From assembly GCF_000092125.1 (NCBI RefSeq), contig NC_014212.1:764001-828000 (forward strand): a DNA stretch of 64,000 nt, written 5' to 3'. The notes under the pieces were generated by a model. It saw nothing but the letters and a program-made list of their open reading frames with translations, was not told the origin of the DNA and did no database searches. Origin of the DNA: Allomeiothermus silvanus DSM 9946 (GTDB lineage: Bacteria; Deinococcota; Deinococci; Deinococcales; Thermaceae). How positions within the stretch are numbered: position 1 is the first letter of the stretch; each line of letters opens with the position of its first letter. The translations under genes were made by a program, and so were the position numbers. Of this stretch, positions 15,197 through 22,891 are shown piece by piece.

Positions 15197-16105
15197 ATGC
15201 TGGCGATTGAGGCCTCGGGGTTGCGCAAGGTGTACCGGGGCAAGGCGGCGGTCGAGCACCTCTCGCTCGAGGTTGCCCCAGGCGAGGTTTTCGGATTCTT
15301 AGGACCCAACGGGGCGGGGAAGACCACCACCGTCAAGATGCTCCTGGGATTGGTTCACCCGACCTCGGGGATCGCGCGAATCCTGGGCAAGCCGCTGGGT
15401 GACCTGGAAACCAAGGCCAAGATCGGCTTTCTGCCCGAGCTCTTCCGCTTCCACGACTGGATGACCGGGAAGGAATTCCTACGCTTTCACGGGCGGCTAT
15501 ACGGGATGGATGGGGGCGACCTCGAGCGCCGTATCCCCGAAGTCTTAGAACTCGTGGGCTTACTGGGCCGCGAGAACGAGCGGATCCGTGGTTACTCCAA
15601 GGGGATGCAGCAGCGGATTGGGCTGGCCCAGGCCATCCTCAACCGGCCCCGGCTGGTCTTCCTTGACGAGCCGACCTCCGCCTTGGATCCCATCGGACGG
15701 CGGGAGGTGCGCGAGATCATCCATCACCTCAAGGAGCAAGGCACCACGGTGTTTCTCAACTCCCACCTCTTGTCAGAGGTCGAACTGACCTGTGACCGGG
15801 TGGCCATCGTCAACAAGGGCCAGGTAGTGCGGAGTGGAACCCTGGACGAACTCCTCAACGCTCGGCTCGAGGTCGAAATCCGGCTCGATGTGCTCAGCTC
15901 GGAACTGCTGACGCAGCTCTCGGCCATTGGCAGGCTGGTACGCACCGTCGGGCCCACGGTGTACCTGGAAATCCCCGCTGAGGAAACCCTGCCTAAAATC
16001 GCCGAAGCAGTGGTGCGCTCGGGGGCGCGCCTATACGCCCTCAAGCCCGAGCGGATGAGCTTGGAGGACCTCTTCGTCCAACTTGTCGAGGGAGGGGTTG
16101 GGTGA
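15197..16105 (+). CDS. ABC exporter ATP-binding protein
   Basis: A 302-residue ATPase of an ABC-2-type exporter. Walker A is GPNGAGKT (36-43), the signature is YSKGMQQRIGLAQ, Walker B is LVFLDEPTSALDP and the switch His is in FLNSHLLSEVE. A ~70-residue C-terminal extension resembles the regulatory domain of drug- or lantibiotic-export ATPases. A TAATCT box ends 6 nt before the ATG with no ribosome site, so a leaderless mRNA is likely. Its stop overlaps the permease start by 4 nt. Substrate unknown. Confidence 0.9.
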   Translation: MLAIEASGLRKVYRGKAAVEHLSLEVAPGEVFGFLGPNGAGKTTTVKMLLGLVHPTSGIARILGKPLGDLETKAKIGFLPELFRFHDWMTGKEFLRFHGRLYGMDGGDLERRIPEVLELVGLLGRENERIRGYSKGMQQRIGLAQAILNRPRLVFLDEPTSALDPIGRREVREIIHHLKEQGTTVFLNSHLLSEVELTCDRVAIVNKGQVVRSGTLDELLNARLEVEIRLDVLSSELLTQLSAIGRLVRTVGPTVYLEIPAEETLPKIAEAVVRSGARLYALKPERMSLEDLFVQLVEGGVG

Positions 16106-16971
16106 GCAAGGTATTGCTGATGGCTCGGATCACGTGGCAGGAGGCCTGGAGCCGCCGGTTGGTGCTGGCGATTCTGCTCCTGACGGTGGGCTTTTTGGGC
16201 TTTTACCTGCTGGGGGTTCAGTTCCTGGATGAGCGGCTTCGCTCGCGCGCCGCCGAGCTAGGCCGCAGCGATGACCTCGAGGGCTTTCTCATCGCTCGCG
16301 CCACCGTAGAAACGCTGGGGATGTACATCGTCAATTTCCTGGGGAATCTGCTGGCGGTGTTGGTTGCGCTCTCCACGATCAGCGGCGAGATCGACTCGGG
16401 GACGCTCCAATCCATCCTGACCAAGCCGATCCGCCGCTACCAGGTGGTGCTGGGGAAATGGTTGGGCTTCGCCGCGCTGGTGGCGCTCTTCGTGACCCTG
16501 ATCTCCTCGGGTTTGCTGGTTGGCGTGAAGACCCTCACTGGCTATCTGCCGCCCTCTCCGCTGGAGGTGGTAGCGCTGATGAACTTGGGTGCCCAGCTTC
16601 TCCTGGCCGTGACCATCTTGGGCGGGACGTTGTTCTCCACGCTCACCAACGGGGTGGTGCTCTTCACCCTGTACGGCCTGTCGGTAGCGGGGGGGATCGT
16701 TGGCTCGATTGGACAACTCTTCCGGGTGCCCCTGCTCGAGACCCTGAATGCGGTGAGTATCGCTATTCTGCCCAGCGATGCAATCTGGCGGGGGGCTTCT
16801 TACTACCTACAACCTGTCCAACTGCTCAACGCTTTTTCTGAGGCGGGGGCTCGGGGGAACCCTTTCGTGAGCACCGCCCCACCAGACCCCATCGTGCTGC
16901 TGTGGACCGGGGTGTATCTGCTCCTGGCGCTTTTGCTCGGGGTAGGGGTGTTCAACCGCCGCGATCTGTAG
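16102..16971 (+). CDS. ABC-2-type permease
   Basis: A 289-residue membrane protein with about six transmembrane segments, starting at a GTG that overlaps the ATPase stop (GTGA). The pattern of a first helix, a soluble loop containing RAAELGRSDDLEGF, then five helices with GEIDSGTLQSILTKPIRRYQ near the second one is that of ABC-2 (NosY/CcmA-partner-like) permeases. It pairs with the preceding ATPase to form an exporter of unknown substrate. Confidence 0.85.
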   Translation: MSKVLLMARITWQEAWSRRLVLAILLLTVGFLGFYLLGVQFLDERLRSRAAELGRSDDLEGFLIARATVETLGMYIVNFLGNLLAVLVALSTISGEIDSGTLQSILTKPIRRYQVVLGKWLGFAALVALFVTLISSGLLVGVKTLTGYLPPSPLEVVALMNLGAQLLLAVTILGGTLFSTLTNGVVLFTLYGLSVAGGIVGSIGQLFRVPLLETLNAVSIAILPSDAIWRGASYYLQPVQLLNAFSEAGARGNPFVSTAPPDPIVLLWTGVYLLLALLLGVGVFNRRDL

Positions 16972-17028
16972 GAAGAACGCACCGTAAGCCTGTCGTGGGC
17001 GGGTAGGGATGAGGGGTCCCTGATCCCT

Positions 17029-17058
17029 ACTTGACAGTACCTCACTTGACAGTACCTC
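17029..17058 (+). repeat. Tandem 15-bp duplication carrying two -35 boxes
   Basis: ACTTGACAGTACCTC occurs twice head to tail (17029-17043 and 17044-17058) without mismatch. Each copy contains a consensus TTGACA. The downstream TTGACA (17046-17051) is 17 bp before TAGTGT (17069-17074), which lies inside the operator, so it is the likely active -35 element. Confidence 0.7.
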
Positions 17059-17096
17059 GCCATCACCCTAGTGTATTAGATAGCTAGTACACTAGG
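17046..17096 (+). promoter_or_regulatory. YtrA-type promoter/operator of the double exporter operon
   Basis: CCTAGTGTA (17067-17075) and TACACTAGG (17088-17096) form a perfect 9-bp inverted repeat with a 12-bp spacer. The Bacillus subtilis YtrA repressor binds AGTGTA-N13-TACACT, so this site is almost the same. It covers the -10 region of a promoter with TTGACA at 17046-17051 and lies just before the ribosome site of the first gene of an operon that itself encodes a YtrA-type GntR protein. Autorepression is the simplest reading. Confidence 0.75.
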
Positions 17097-17110
17097 TAGG
17101 AGGATAAAGG

Positions 17111-18046
17111 ATGCAGGTATTGGAACCGAAAATCCAGACGAGCCCGGCGCCGCCGGTGCTCCGGGTGAGGAGCCTGAGCAAGCGCTTTGGAAACGTGAGT
17201 GCGGTAGAGCGGGTGGACCTCGAGGTACACCGAGGTGAAATCTTCGGATTCTTAGGCCCCAACGGGGCGGGGAAGACCACCACCCTAGGCATGATCCTGG
17301 GGCTGGTCCGACCTACTGCCGGGGATATCGAGGTGCTAGGCCAGCGGGTGGGCTCCGGTCGGACCACCGTGCTGCGCAAGGTGGGGGCTTTGCTGGGGGC
17401 TCCGGCCCTTTACCCTCACCTCTCGGGGAGGACCCACCTCGAGCTGCTGGCCCGGCTCCAGGGTGGGGTTAGTCCGGGCCGGATCGTTGAGGTGCTCGAG
17501 TGGGTCGGACTGAGTAAAGCCGCTCATCGCCTGGCTGGGACCTACTCCACTGGGATGAAACAGCGGCTGGGCATCGCCATGGCCCTCTTGGGTGAGCCCG
17601 AACTGCTGATCCTCGACGAGCCCACTAGTGGCATGGACCCCGCGGGCATGAAGGAGACCCGCGAGCTGATGAAGAGCCTGGCCGCCTCGGGCATCACCCT
17701 GATCTTCTCCTCGCACCTGCTGCACGAAGTCGAGGCGGTTTGCGACCGCATCGCGGTGATCCACAGGGGCCGCTTAGTGGCCCAGGGCGCGGTGCAGGAA
17801 CTCTTGTCGAAGGGCGAAGGAGTGCGGGTCAAAGTGGATGCCCCAGAGGAGGCCGCCCTGATCCTCTCCGGGCTAGCCAGGCGAACCGAGATAGTGGGGG
17901 ATTATCTGGAAGTCTTCGGCCTGGACGTCAAAGAAATCGTGCGACAACTGGTAGCGGCAGGCTTCGTGCCGAGCGAGGTGCTGCCATTACGGAGTGACCT
18001 GGAGGAGCTTTTCCTCGAGCTAACCCGAGAAGGAGAGGGGCGATGA
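17111..18046 (+). CDS. ABC exporter ATP-binding protein (YtrA operon, gene 1)
   Basis: A 311-residue ATPase with Walker A GPNGAGKT (49-56), signature YSTGMKQRLGIAM, Walker B LLILDEPTSGMDP and switch FSSHLLHEVE. The start ATG follows AGGAGG at 17098-17103. The C-terminal extension is like that of bacitracin- or lantibiotic-type exporters (BcrA class). It is the first gene of a tightly packed operon of six genes with 4-nt overlaps or very short gaps, and its product pairs with the permease next to it. YtrA-type operons often respond to cell-wall antibiotics, but the inducer here is unknown. Confidence 0.9.
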   Translation: MQVLEPKIQTSPAPPVLRVRSLSKRFGNVSAVERVDLEVHRGEIFGFLGPNGAGKTTTLGMILGLVRPTAGDIEVLGQRVGSGRTTVLRKVGALLGAPALYPHLSGRTHLELLARLQGGVSPGRIVEVLEWVGLSKAAHRLAGTYSTGMKQRLGIAMALLGEPELLILDEPTSGMDPAGMKETRELMKSLAASGITLIFSSHLLHEVEAVCDRIAVIHRGRLVAQGAVQELLSKGEGVRVKVDAPEEAALILSGLARRTEIVGDYLEVFGLDVKEIVRQLVAAGFVPSEVLPLRSDLEELFLELTREGEGR

Positions 18047-18762
18047 GCGGAATTTTCGCAGTGGAGGCCCGCAAGGCCTTTAGGCGGCGGGGAGCCTGGT
18101 TGCTCCTGCTGTTCGCGGCGGTGCTGGTGGGGTTGGTGCAGTTCTTCGTGCTGCGCGAGCAGGCCCCGGCCCGGCACTACGCCCTGACGCTGGTGATGAG
18201 CGCCCAGATGGCCCAGAACCTGGGGCTCTTCGCGGCGGCCATCCTGGGGGCCTGGACGGCCCAGGAGTACGGCTGGCGCACCCTGGCCCTACTGTTTTCG
18301 AGGGGAACTGGGCGCTTGGACTGGCTGCTGGCTCGCTGGGTTTCCTCCTTGGGGTCGCTGGCGCTGGTAATGGCGATGCCCGTGGTGTTGGGCCTGACCA
18401 TTCTCAGCCTCTACCACGGGAGCCTCCCGGCCCAGCTTCAGGGGAACGGCCTAAGGCTGCTCGAGAACTTTTTGCAGCTCTTCCTCACCGTGCTGCCCTA
18501 CCTCAGCCTGGCCCTCTTCGTGGCGGTGGCGGCGCGCTCGGTGGCGGCGACCTTGAGCGGGGTGCTAGGCTTTGCGCTGGTGCTCGAGGCAGCCATCAAC
18601 CAGCTCTGGCCCCACATTGGCCAGTACCTTCCCGCTGCGCTGGGCAAAGCCTGGCTGGCACACCCGGCCCTGAACGCCGAACTGGGCGGGTTGTTGATCT
18701 ACACGCTGGGCTTCTTGGCCCTGGCCGGGATGGTCCTGAAGCGCCAAGACCTGGGGGGATAG
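18043..18762 (+). CDS. ABC-2-type permease (YtrA operon, gene 2)
   Basis: A 239-residue integral membrane protein with six predicted transmembrane helices, the size and layout of BcrB/ABC-2 permeases of peptide-antibiotic exporters. Its ATG overlaps the stop of the ATPase gene by 4 nt (ATGA), so translation is probably coupled. It contains EYGWRTLALLFSRGTGR after the second helix, a loop common in this permease group. Confidence 0.82.
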   Translation: MSGIFAVEARKAFRRRGAWLLLLFAAVLVGLVQFFVLREQAPARHYALTLVMSAQMAQNLGLFAAAILGAWTAQEYGWRTLALLFSRGTGRLDWLLARWVSSLGSLALVMAMPVVLGLTILSLYHGSLPAQLQGNGLRLLENFLQLFLTVLPYLSLALFVAVAARSVAATLSGVLGFALVLEAAINQLWPHIGQYLPAALGKAWLAHPALNAELGGLLIYTLGFLALAGMVLKRQDLGG

Positions 18763-18765
18763 AGG

Positions 18766-19137
18766 GTGAGCGATGTGTGGGATATCGATGCCGAGGCCGG
18801 GCCCATCTACGCCCAGATTGTGCGGGGGGTGGAACGCATGCTAGCCAGTGGAAAGATGAAACCAGGGGACAAGCTCCCCTCGGCGCGTGAACTGGCCGCC
18901 GAACTCAAGGTCAACCCTAATACGGTTATTCACGCCTTCAGTCAGCTCGAGATCGCCGGGGTCACCGAGACCCGGCGGGGCTTGGGTACCTTTATCCGCG
19001 AGGATGTTAAGGTCGAAGGGATGCGGCTACGCCTCTTGCGCGAGGCGGCGGAGCGATTTTTACATGAGGTGCGGGCTATCGGCCTCTCGGTGGAGGACGC
19101 TAAGAAGGCCATCTCGGAGGTGGGCGATGGCAAGTGA
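18766..19137 (+). CDS. GntR-family repressor, YtrA subfamily
   Basis: A 123-residue regulator, short as is typical of YtrA proteins: a GntR winged helix (PIYAQIVRGVERMLASGKM, then GDKLPSARELAAELKVNPNT) followed by only about 50 residues of helical dimerisation domain. It starts at a GTG 3 bp after the permease stop and overlaps the next ATPase gene by 11 nt. Its position in the middle of an operon preceded by a near-consensus YtrA operator (17067-17096) makes autorepression and control of both exporters likely. Confidence 0.92.
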   Translation: MSDVWDIDAEAGPIYAQIVRGVERMLASGKMKPGDKLPSARELAAELKVNPNTVIHAFSQLEIAGVTETRRGLGTFIREDVKVEGMRLRLLREAAERFLHEVRAIGLSVEDAKKAISEVGDGK

Positions 19138-19819
19138 GGTGCTGGCTAGGTTCGAGGGGGTCAGCAAGCGCTACGGGGTCCGCGAGGGGCTACACGGGTT
19201 TTCCCTCGAGCTTCCCCAGGGCCAAGCGGTGGGGCTGCTGGGTCTGAACGGGGCCGGGAAGACTACTGCCCTGAAGCTTTTGGCTGGGCTCTTGGTCCCG
19301 ACTGCCGGACGGGTGGAGGTACTCGGCCAGCGGCCTCGCGAGGCTCGAGCCCATATCGCCTTCCTCGCTGAATCAGACGGGCTCTATCCCTGGCTGACCC
19401 CGGCCGACGGCGAGCGGATGATGAAGGGCCTCTACCCCGACTTTCGCCCGGGGCGCTACAAGGAGCTGCTGGCTTTTTTGGAGGTTCCAGCTAGGCCGAT
19501 TAAGACCCTCTCCAAGGGGCAACAGGGGCGGCTACGGCTGGCCCTGGCCCTAGCCCGTGAAGCCAAGCTCTACCTGCTGGATGAACCCTTGGCAGGCATA
19601 GACCTCATCTCCCGTGACCGCATCCTGCGGGCTTTGGTGCAGGAGTGGCGGGCGGAGGCCACGGTGGTTCTCTCTACCCACGAGGTCGCCGAGGCCGAGG
19701 GGATCTTCGACCGGGCAGTATTCCTCAAGGAAGGAAAACTGATCCTCGACGCCCAGGCCGAAGACCTGCGCTCACAGGGCAAGAGCGTGGTGGATATGTT
19801 CAAGGAGGTACTGGCATGA
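19127..19819 (+). CDS. ABC exporter ATP-binding protein (YtrA operon, gene 4)
   Basis: A 230-residue ATPase, compact and without the C-terminal extension of gene 1. It has Walker A GLNGAGKT (39-46), a variant signature LSKGQQGRLRLAL, Walker B LYLLDEPLAGIDL and switch LSTHEVAEAE. The frame is open further upstream inside the GntR gene, but the ATG at 19127 has GGAGG just before it and begins at the expected N-terminus. This is the YtrB-like class typical of GntR-YtrA operons. It overlaps the next permease by 4 nt. Confidence 0.88.
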   Translation: MASEVLARFEGVSKRYGVREGLHGFSLELPQGQAVGLLGLNGAGKTTALKLLAGLLVPTAGRVEVLGQRPREARAHIAFLAESDGLYPWLTPADGERMMKGLYPDFRPGRYKELLAFLEVPARPIKTLSKGQQGRLRLALALAREAKLYLLDEPLAGIDLISRDRILRALVQEWRAEATVVLSTHEVAEAEGIFDRAVFLKEGKLILDAQAEDLRSQGKSVVDMFKEVLA

Positions 19820-20577
19820 AGGCTCGAGTGAATCCGATGCCCACCCTGCTTTGGCTCGAGCTACGCAAGCAGACCAGCTGGCTGATGGTGCTGGGGGGCA
19901 TCCTGGTGCTTTCGCTGGTGGTGGTGTTCCGGGTACGTCAAGAGGCGATAGGGCAGCCCCTCGACAAGGTGGGCGAGCTGTTCGCCGCACAGTTCGCTTT
20001 GTTTGTCCTGGCGGCTTTCGCAGGCTTCTTATTGCTTTTGGCCGCCTTGGGACGGGCTGGCCGGGCTGAGAGCTGGTTGCTGTTGAGCGTCCCGTCCGGT
20101 CTCACCCACCAACTGGCCCGTTTCCTCTTCGCGGGGGTCGTGTTATGGATCTTTGCCGAGGCGCTGGCCGGGTTGTTCTGGTGGGGTGCGGGGGGATTTG
20201 GGCTCGAGGTCAGCCTGCTGGGGACGCTGGGCCTGGCCCTCTACGGGGTGATCCTTGGCCTGCCCCTGCTGGCCCTGGCCCTATTGGGGCAAACCCTCAC
20301 CTTGGCTTATGGGCTCTCGCGGCTGGGTTGGCTGTCGGGGATCGCCACCGTTTTGGGGGTTTTTGCTCTTTTGGGCTGGCTTTTCGAGCTTTCGGCCCGC
20401 ACCGTGTACTCGTTCTTGCCGGTGTGGCCCTTCCCGGCCTTGCGCTTCCAGGGCGTGGACTTGCTCGCTGAGGTGCCGGTGACGGGTCTTCCCAGCGAAC
20501 CCTTGCTGTATGCGTTGGTGATCACGGCCCTGGTGATCGTACTGGCCGGGCGGATTTGGGACGAGGTGGAAGCATGA
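19816..20577 (+). CDS. Membrane permease (YtrA operon, gene 5)
   Basis: A 253-residue membrane protein with about six hydrophobic segments; the ATG overlaps the ATPase stop (ATGA). It is divergent in sequence from the gene 2 permease and is best read as the transmembrane partner of the gene 4 ATPase, in the position of YtrC/YtrD-type permeases. The frame extends upstream within the ATPase gene, but that part is a shadow. Confidence 0.78.
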   Translation: MKARVNPMPTLLWLELRKQTSWLMVLGGILVLSLVVVFRVRQEAIGQPLDKVGELFAAQFALFVLAAFAGFLLLLAALGRAGRAESWLLLSVPSGLTHQLARFLFAGVVLWIFAEALAGLFWWGAGGFGLEVSLLGTLGLALYGVILGLPLLALALLGQTLTLAYGLSRLGWLSGIATVLGVFALLGWLFELSARTVYSFLPVWPFPALRFQGVDLLAEVPVTGLPSEPLLYALVITALVIVLAGRIWDEVEA

Positions 20578-21053
20578 GCATCTGGACGATTGTATGGTGG
20601 GCCTTGCTGGCCGTGGCCGCCGTGGCTTTGTGGCGCGGTACCCAGAGTAAGACCGCCAAGGCCGTGACGGTGGGGGCTTTGCTGCTGGTGGCCCTTCCTG
20701 ACCCCCTGGGCAACCGGTCTGCCTTCTGGCAGAGCCTGCGCGAGAACCAAGTGGAGGGAAAGTGGAACGGTGTGATGGTGGAAAGCCGCCGTTCGGTCTG
20801 CGTCTTCTGCACCAGCGGGATGCAGGGCGAGCGCTGGCGACTTACCGCCCGGCTTTTGAGCGGGAGCTACGCGCTGAGCGTAGAGCAGCCCCAACCCTAC
20901 GCTATCGCGTTCCGGGCGGGTCGGGTGCTGCGGGATGGCCAGGTGCTTACGCCGGGGTGTACGACCGGGACGCTCGAGGCCGTGGCTGTCTTCGACTTCA
21001 CGCGGGCCGAGCGGGTGAACTTCCAGGTGGGACCGGGAGCAAGCTGCCGCTAG
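20574..21053 (+). CDS. Small membrane-anchored protein of unknown function (YtrA operon, gene 6)
   Basis: A 159-residue protein starting with one or two hydrophobic segments (residues 4-42), followed by a beta-rich soluble part with four cysteines (CVFC near residue 76, PGC near 127 and a final SCR) that could form extracytoplasmic disulfides. Its ATG overlaps the preceding stop by 4 nt, so it belongs to the operon. I recognise no family. Its place at the end of an exporter operon suggests an accessory or immunity-like role, but that is inference. Confidence 0.65.
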   Translation: MSIWTIVWWALLAVAAVALWRGTQSKTAKAVTVGALLLVALPDPLGNRSAFWQSLRENQVEGKWNGVMVESRRSVCVFCTSGMQGERWRLTARLLSGSYALSVEQPQPYAIAFRAGRVLRDGQVLTPGCTTGTLEAVAVFDFTRAERVNFQVGPGASCR

Positions 21054-21111
21054 GGCGGTAGTATGGGTTGGTATTACAACTGTCATTCCCCAGAGTGACT
21101 TTTGACAGATG

Positions 21112-22205
21112 TTAGGAGTTACGCAGTTGCAGTTGACTGGACATTCTTCTGTGTGCTAGGAGGAGAGTGCTTAGCCAAGCTTCTCCAAAGGGGGTGATGC
21201 CCATGAACCCACCGAAGTGCGATGACCTGGACTACATCCACTTTCTCATCGCCGCTCAGCGGGTCTTCACCTGTACCGAGGCCGCTCGCTGTAGTCCAAA
21301 GGAGAAGAGCCCTCCCGCCCATGATGCCTTTACCCGCCTGCTGCAAAGACAGCCGCCCGACACGGCGGCGCTGTGGCAGGAGGCCAAGGCCTTCGTGAAG
21401 CTCAGGGAGGGGCTGCTGATCCTGGACGACACCACCCTGGATAAGCCCTACGCTCGGGACATGGATCTGGTGAGTTACCACTGGAGCGGCAAACACCAAA
21501 GGGTGGTTAGGGGCATCGCCCTCATGACCCTGCTGTGGACGGAGGGGCAGGCCCTGATCCCCTGCGACTTTCGGGTCTACGACAAGCCCCAGGATGGGAA
21601 GAGCAAAAACGACCACTTTCAGACCATGCTCCAGAAAGCGAAGGAGCGGGGGTTTCAGCCGGAATATGTCCTGATGGACAGCTGGTATGCCAGCTTGGAG
21701 AACCTCAAGGCCATAGTCAGCTTTGGCTGGCGGTTTCTGACGCGGCTGAAGGGCAACCGCCTGGTCAACCCGGAGGGGAAGGGAAATGTACCCATCCGTG
21801 AGGTGGAAATCCCTGGGGAGGGGAGGGTGGTTCATCTTCGGGGTTTTGGGTTCGTGAGGGTGTTCCGAACGCTCTCCAAGGACGGGGAGGCGGAGTACTG
21901 GGCCACGAACCATCTGGGGATGAGCGAAGAGAAGCGGGCGGAGTTAGAGCGGCAAGGATGGGGGATCGAAGTGTACCATCGGGGGCTCAAGCAGTGCTGT
22001 GGGGTGGAGCGGGCCCAGGTGAGGAAGGCGGTCTCCATCCTGCGGCACCTCCTCCTGGCTTTGCGGGCCTTCCTCCGGCTGGAGGTCTACCGGCTGCGCA
22101 GGGGGGTGAGCTGGTACGAGGCCAAGGCGTCCATTGTTCGCGAGGCAATACGAAGTTATCTCGCCCATCCCCTCCACATCCTTCAGCCAACTGCGTAAGT
22201 CCTAA
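21112..22205 (+). mobile_element. IS701-family-like insertion sequence
   Basis: Terminal inverted repeats of 18 bp with one mismatch: TTAGGAGTTACGCAGTTG at 21112-21129 and the complement at 22188-22205. The element is 1,094 bp. It is flanked by GATG at 21108-21111 and 22206-22209, a 4-bp target duplication as expected for IS701. It sits between the YtrA-type exporter operon and the Yip1/TolC/MacB-type efflux operon and reads in their direction. Confidence 0.9.
21203..22198 (+). CDS. IS701-family-like DDE transposase
   Basis: A 331-residue transposase with a DDE-superfamily endonuclease core. The acidic residues are visible in LILDDTTLDKPYA (Asp75/76), VLMDSWYASLENL (Asp159) and GWGIEVYHRGLKQ (Glu256), so the enzyme is probably active. 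The ATG at 21203 is preceded by AAGGGGG with good spacing; a GTG at 21167 with AGGAGG upstream would add 12 residues. The stop lies inside the right terminal repeat. Confidence 0.88.
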   Translation: MNPPKCDDLDYIHFLIAAQRVFTCTEAARCSPKEKSPPAHDAFTRLLQRQPPDTAALWQEAKAFVKLREGLLILDDTTLDKPYARDMDLVSYHWSGKHQRVVRGIALMTLLWTEGQALIPCDFRVYDKPQDGKSKNDHFQTMLQKAKERGFQPEYVLMDSWYASLENLKAIVSFGWRFLTRLKGNRLVNPEGKGNVPIREVEIPGEGRVVHLRGFGFVRVFRTLSKDGEAEYWATNHLGMSEEKRAELERQGWGIEVYHRGLKQCCGVERAQVRKAVSILRHLLLALRAFLRLEVYRLRRGVSWYEAKASIVREAIRSYLAHPLHILQPTA

Positions 22206-22291
22206 GATGTATTGGACACTGATCCGGCATTACCCTAACAGGTGCGTTGGGATCAAGATTGGAGTGCTTTTGACGAACTAGAGGGGGATGG

Positions 22292-22891
22292 ATGGGAGAC
22301 TTACTGATCGCACCTCGAGCCTTTTTCGAGCGCCTGAAAGCGAGCAAACCGACTTTATTCGCTCCTTTGTTGGTGGCGGTGCTGGCGAGTTTGCTGGCCA
22401 GCCTGGCGAACGTGGTGGCAACCCTGTTCTTACCCAGTCTCAGCTTTGGCTCACCGCTCGTGTTCGCGGTGCTGGGGGGGATCATCTTCGGACTGCTGTC
22501 GTGGGGGGTATACGGGCTGGTCTTGCGGCTATTGGCGGGGGCGGAGTCCAGGGCCTGGGAGGTAGCTGGCTGGGCCAGCCTGCCGGGGGTAGTGGTGGGG
22601 CTGGTGCTGCTGCCTCTCGCAGCGTTGTTCCCCGTCAGCGGTAACCTCGCGGCCCCGCCCGGCCTGACCGATGCCGAGGCCCTGCGGGAGTGGACCGCAC
22701 AGTACACCGCTTTGGTGCGGGGAGCCACCTTCAGTCGGATCGCGCAGGGGGCCAGCGTGGTTGGAGGGATTTGGAGTGTAGGGCTGACCTATGTGGCCCT
22801 GCGGGTCCTGGTGCCCCAGCGAGCGCTGATCGGAACCCTGGGGGTCGCGGTGATCTCGCTGGGCTTCATCGTCTGGGGGTTGACCCGGTGA
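22292..22891 (+). CDS. Yip1-family membrane protein
   Basis: A 199-residue membrane protein with five predicted helices and the Yip1-domain features (PRAFFERL near the N-terminus, then hydrophobic blocks separated by short loops). It is the first gene of an efflux operon, overlapping the TolC-like gene by 4 nt. Bacterial Yip1-domain proteins are often linked to transporters or peptide export, with no defined activity. Its promoter region was displaced by the upstream IS, whose right end lies 86 bp away. Confidence 0.75.
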   Translation: MGDLLIAPRAFFERLKASKPTLFAPLLVAVLASLLASLANVVATLFLPSLSFGSPLVFAVLGGIIFGLLSWGVYGLVLRLLAGAESRAWEVAGWASLPGVVVGLVLLPLAALFPVSGNLAAPPGLTDAEALREWTAQYTALVRGATFSRIAQGASVVGGIWSVGLTYVALRVLVPQRALIGTLGVAVISLGFIVWGLTR

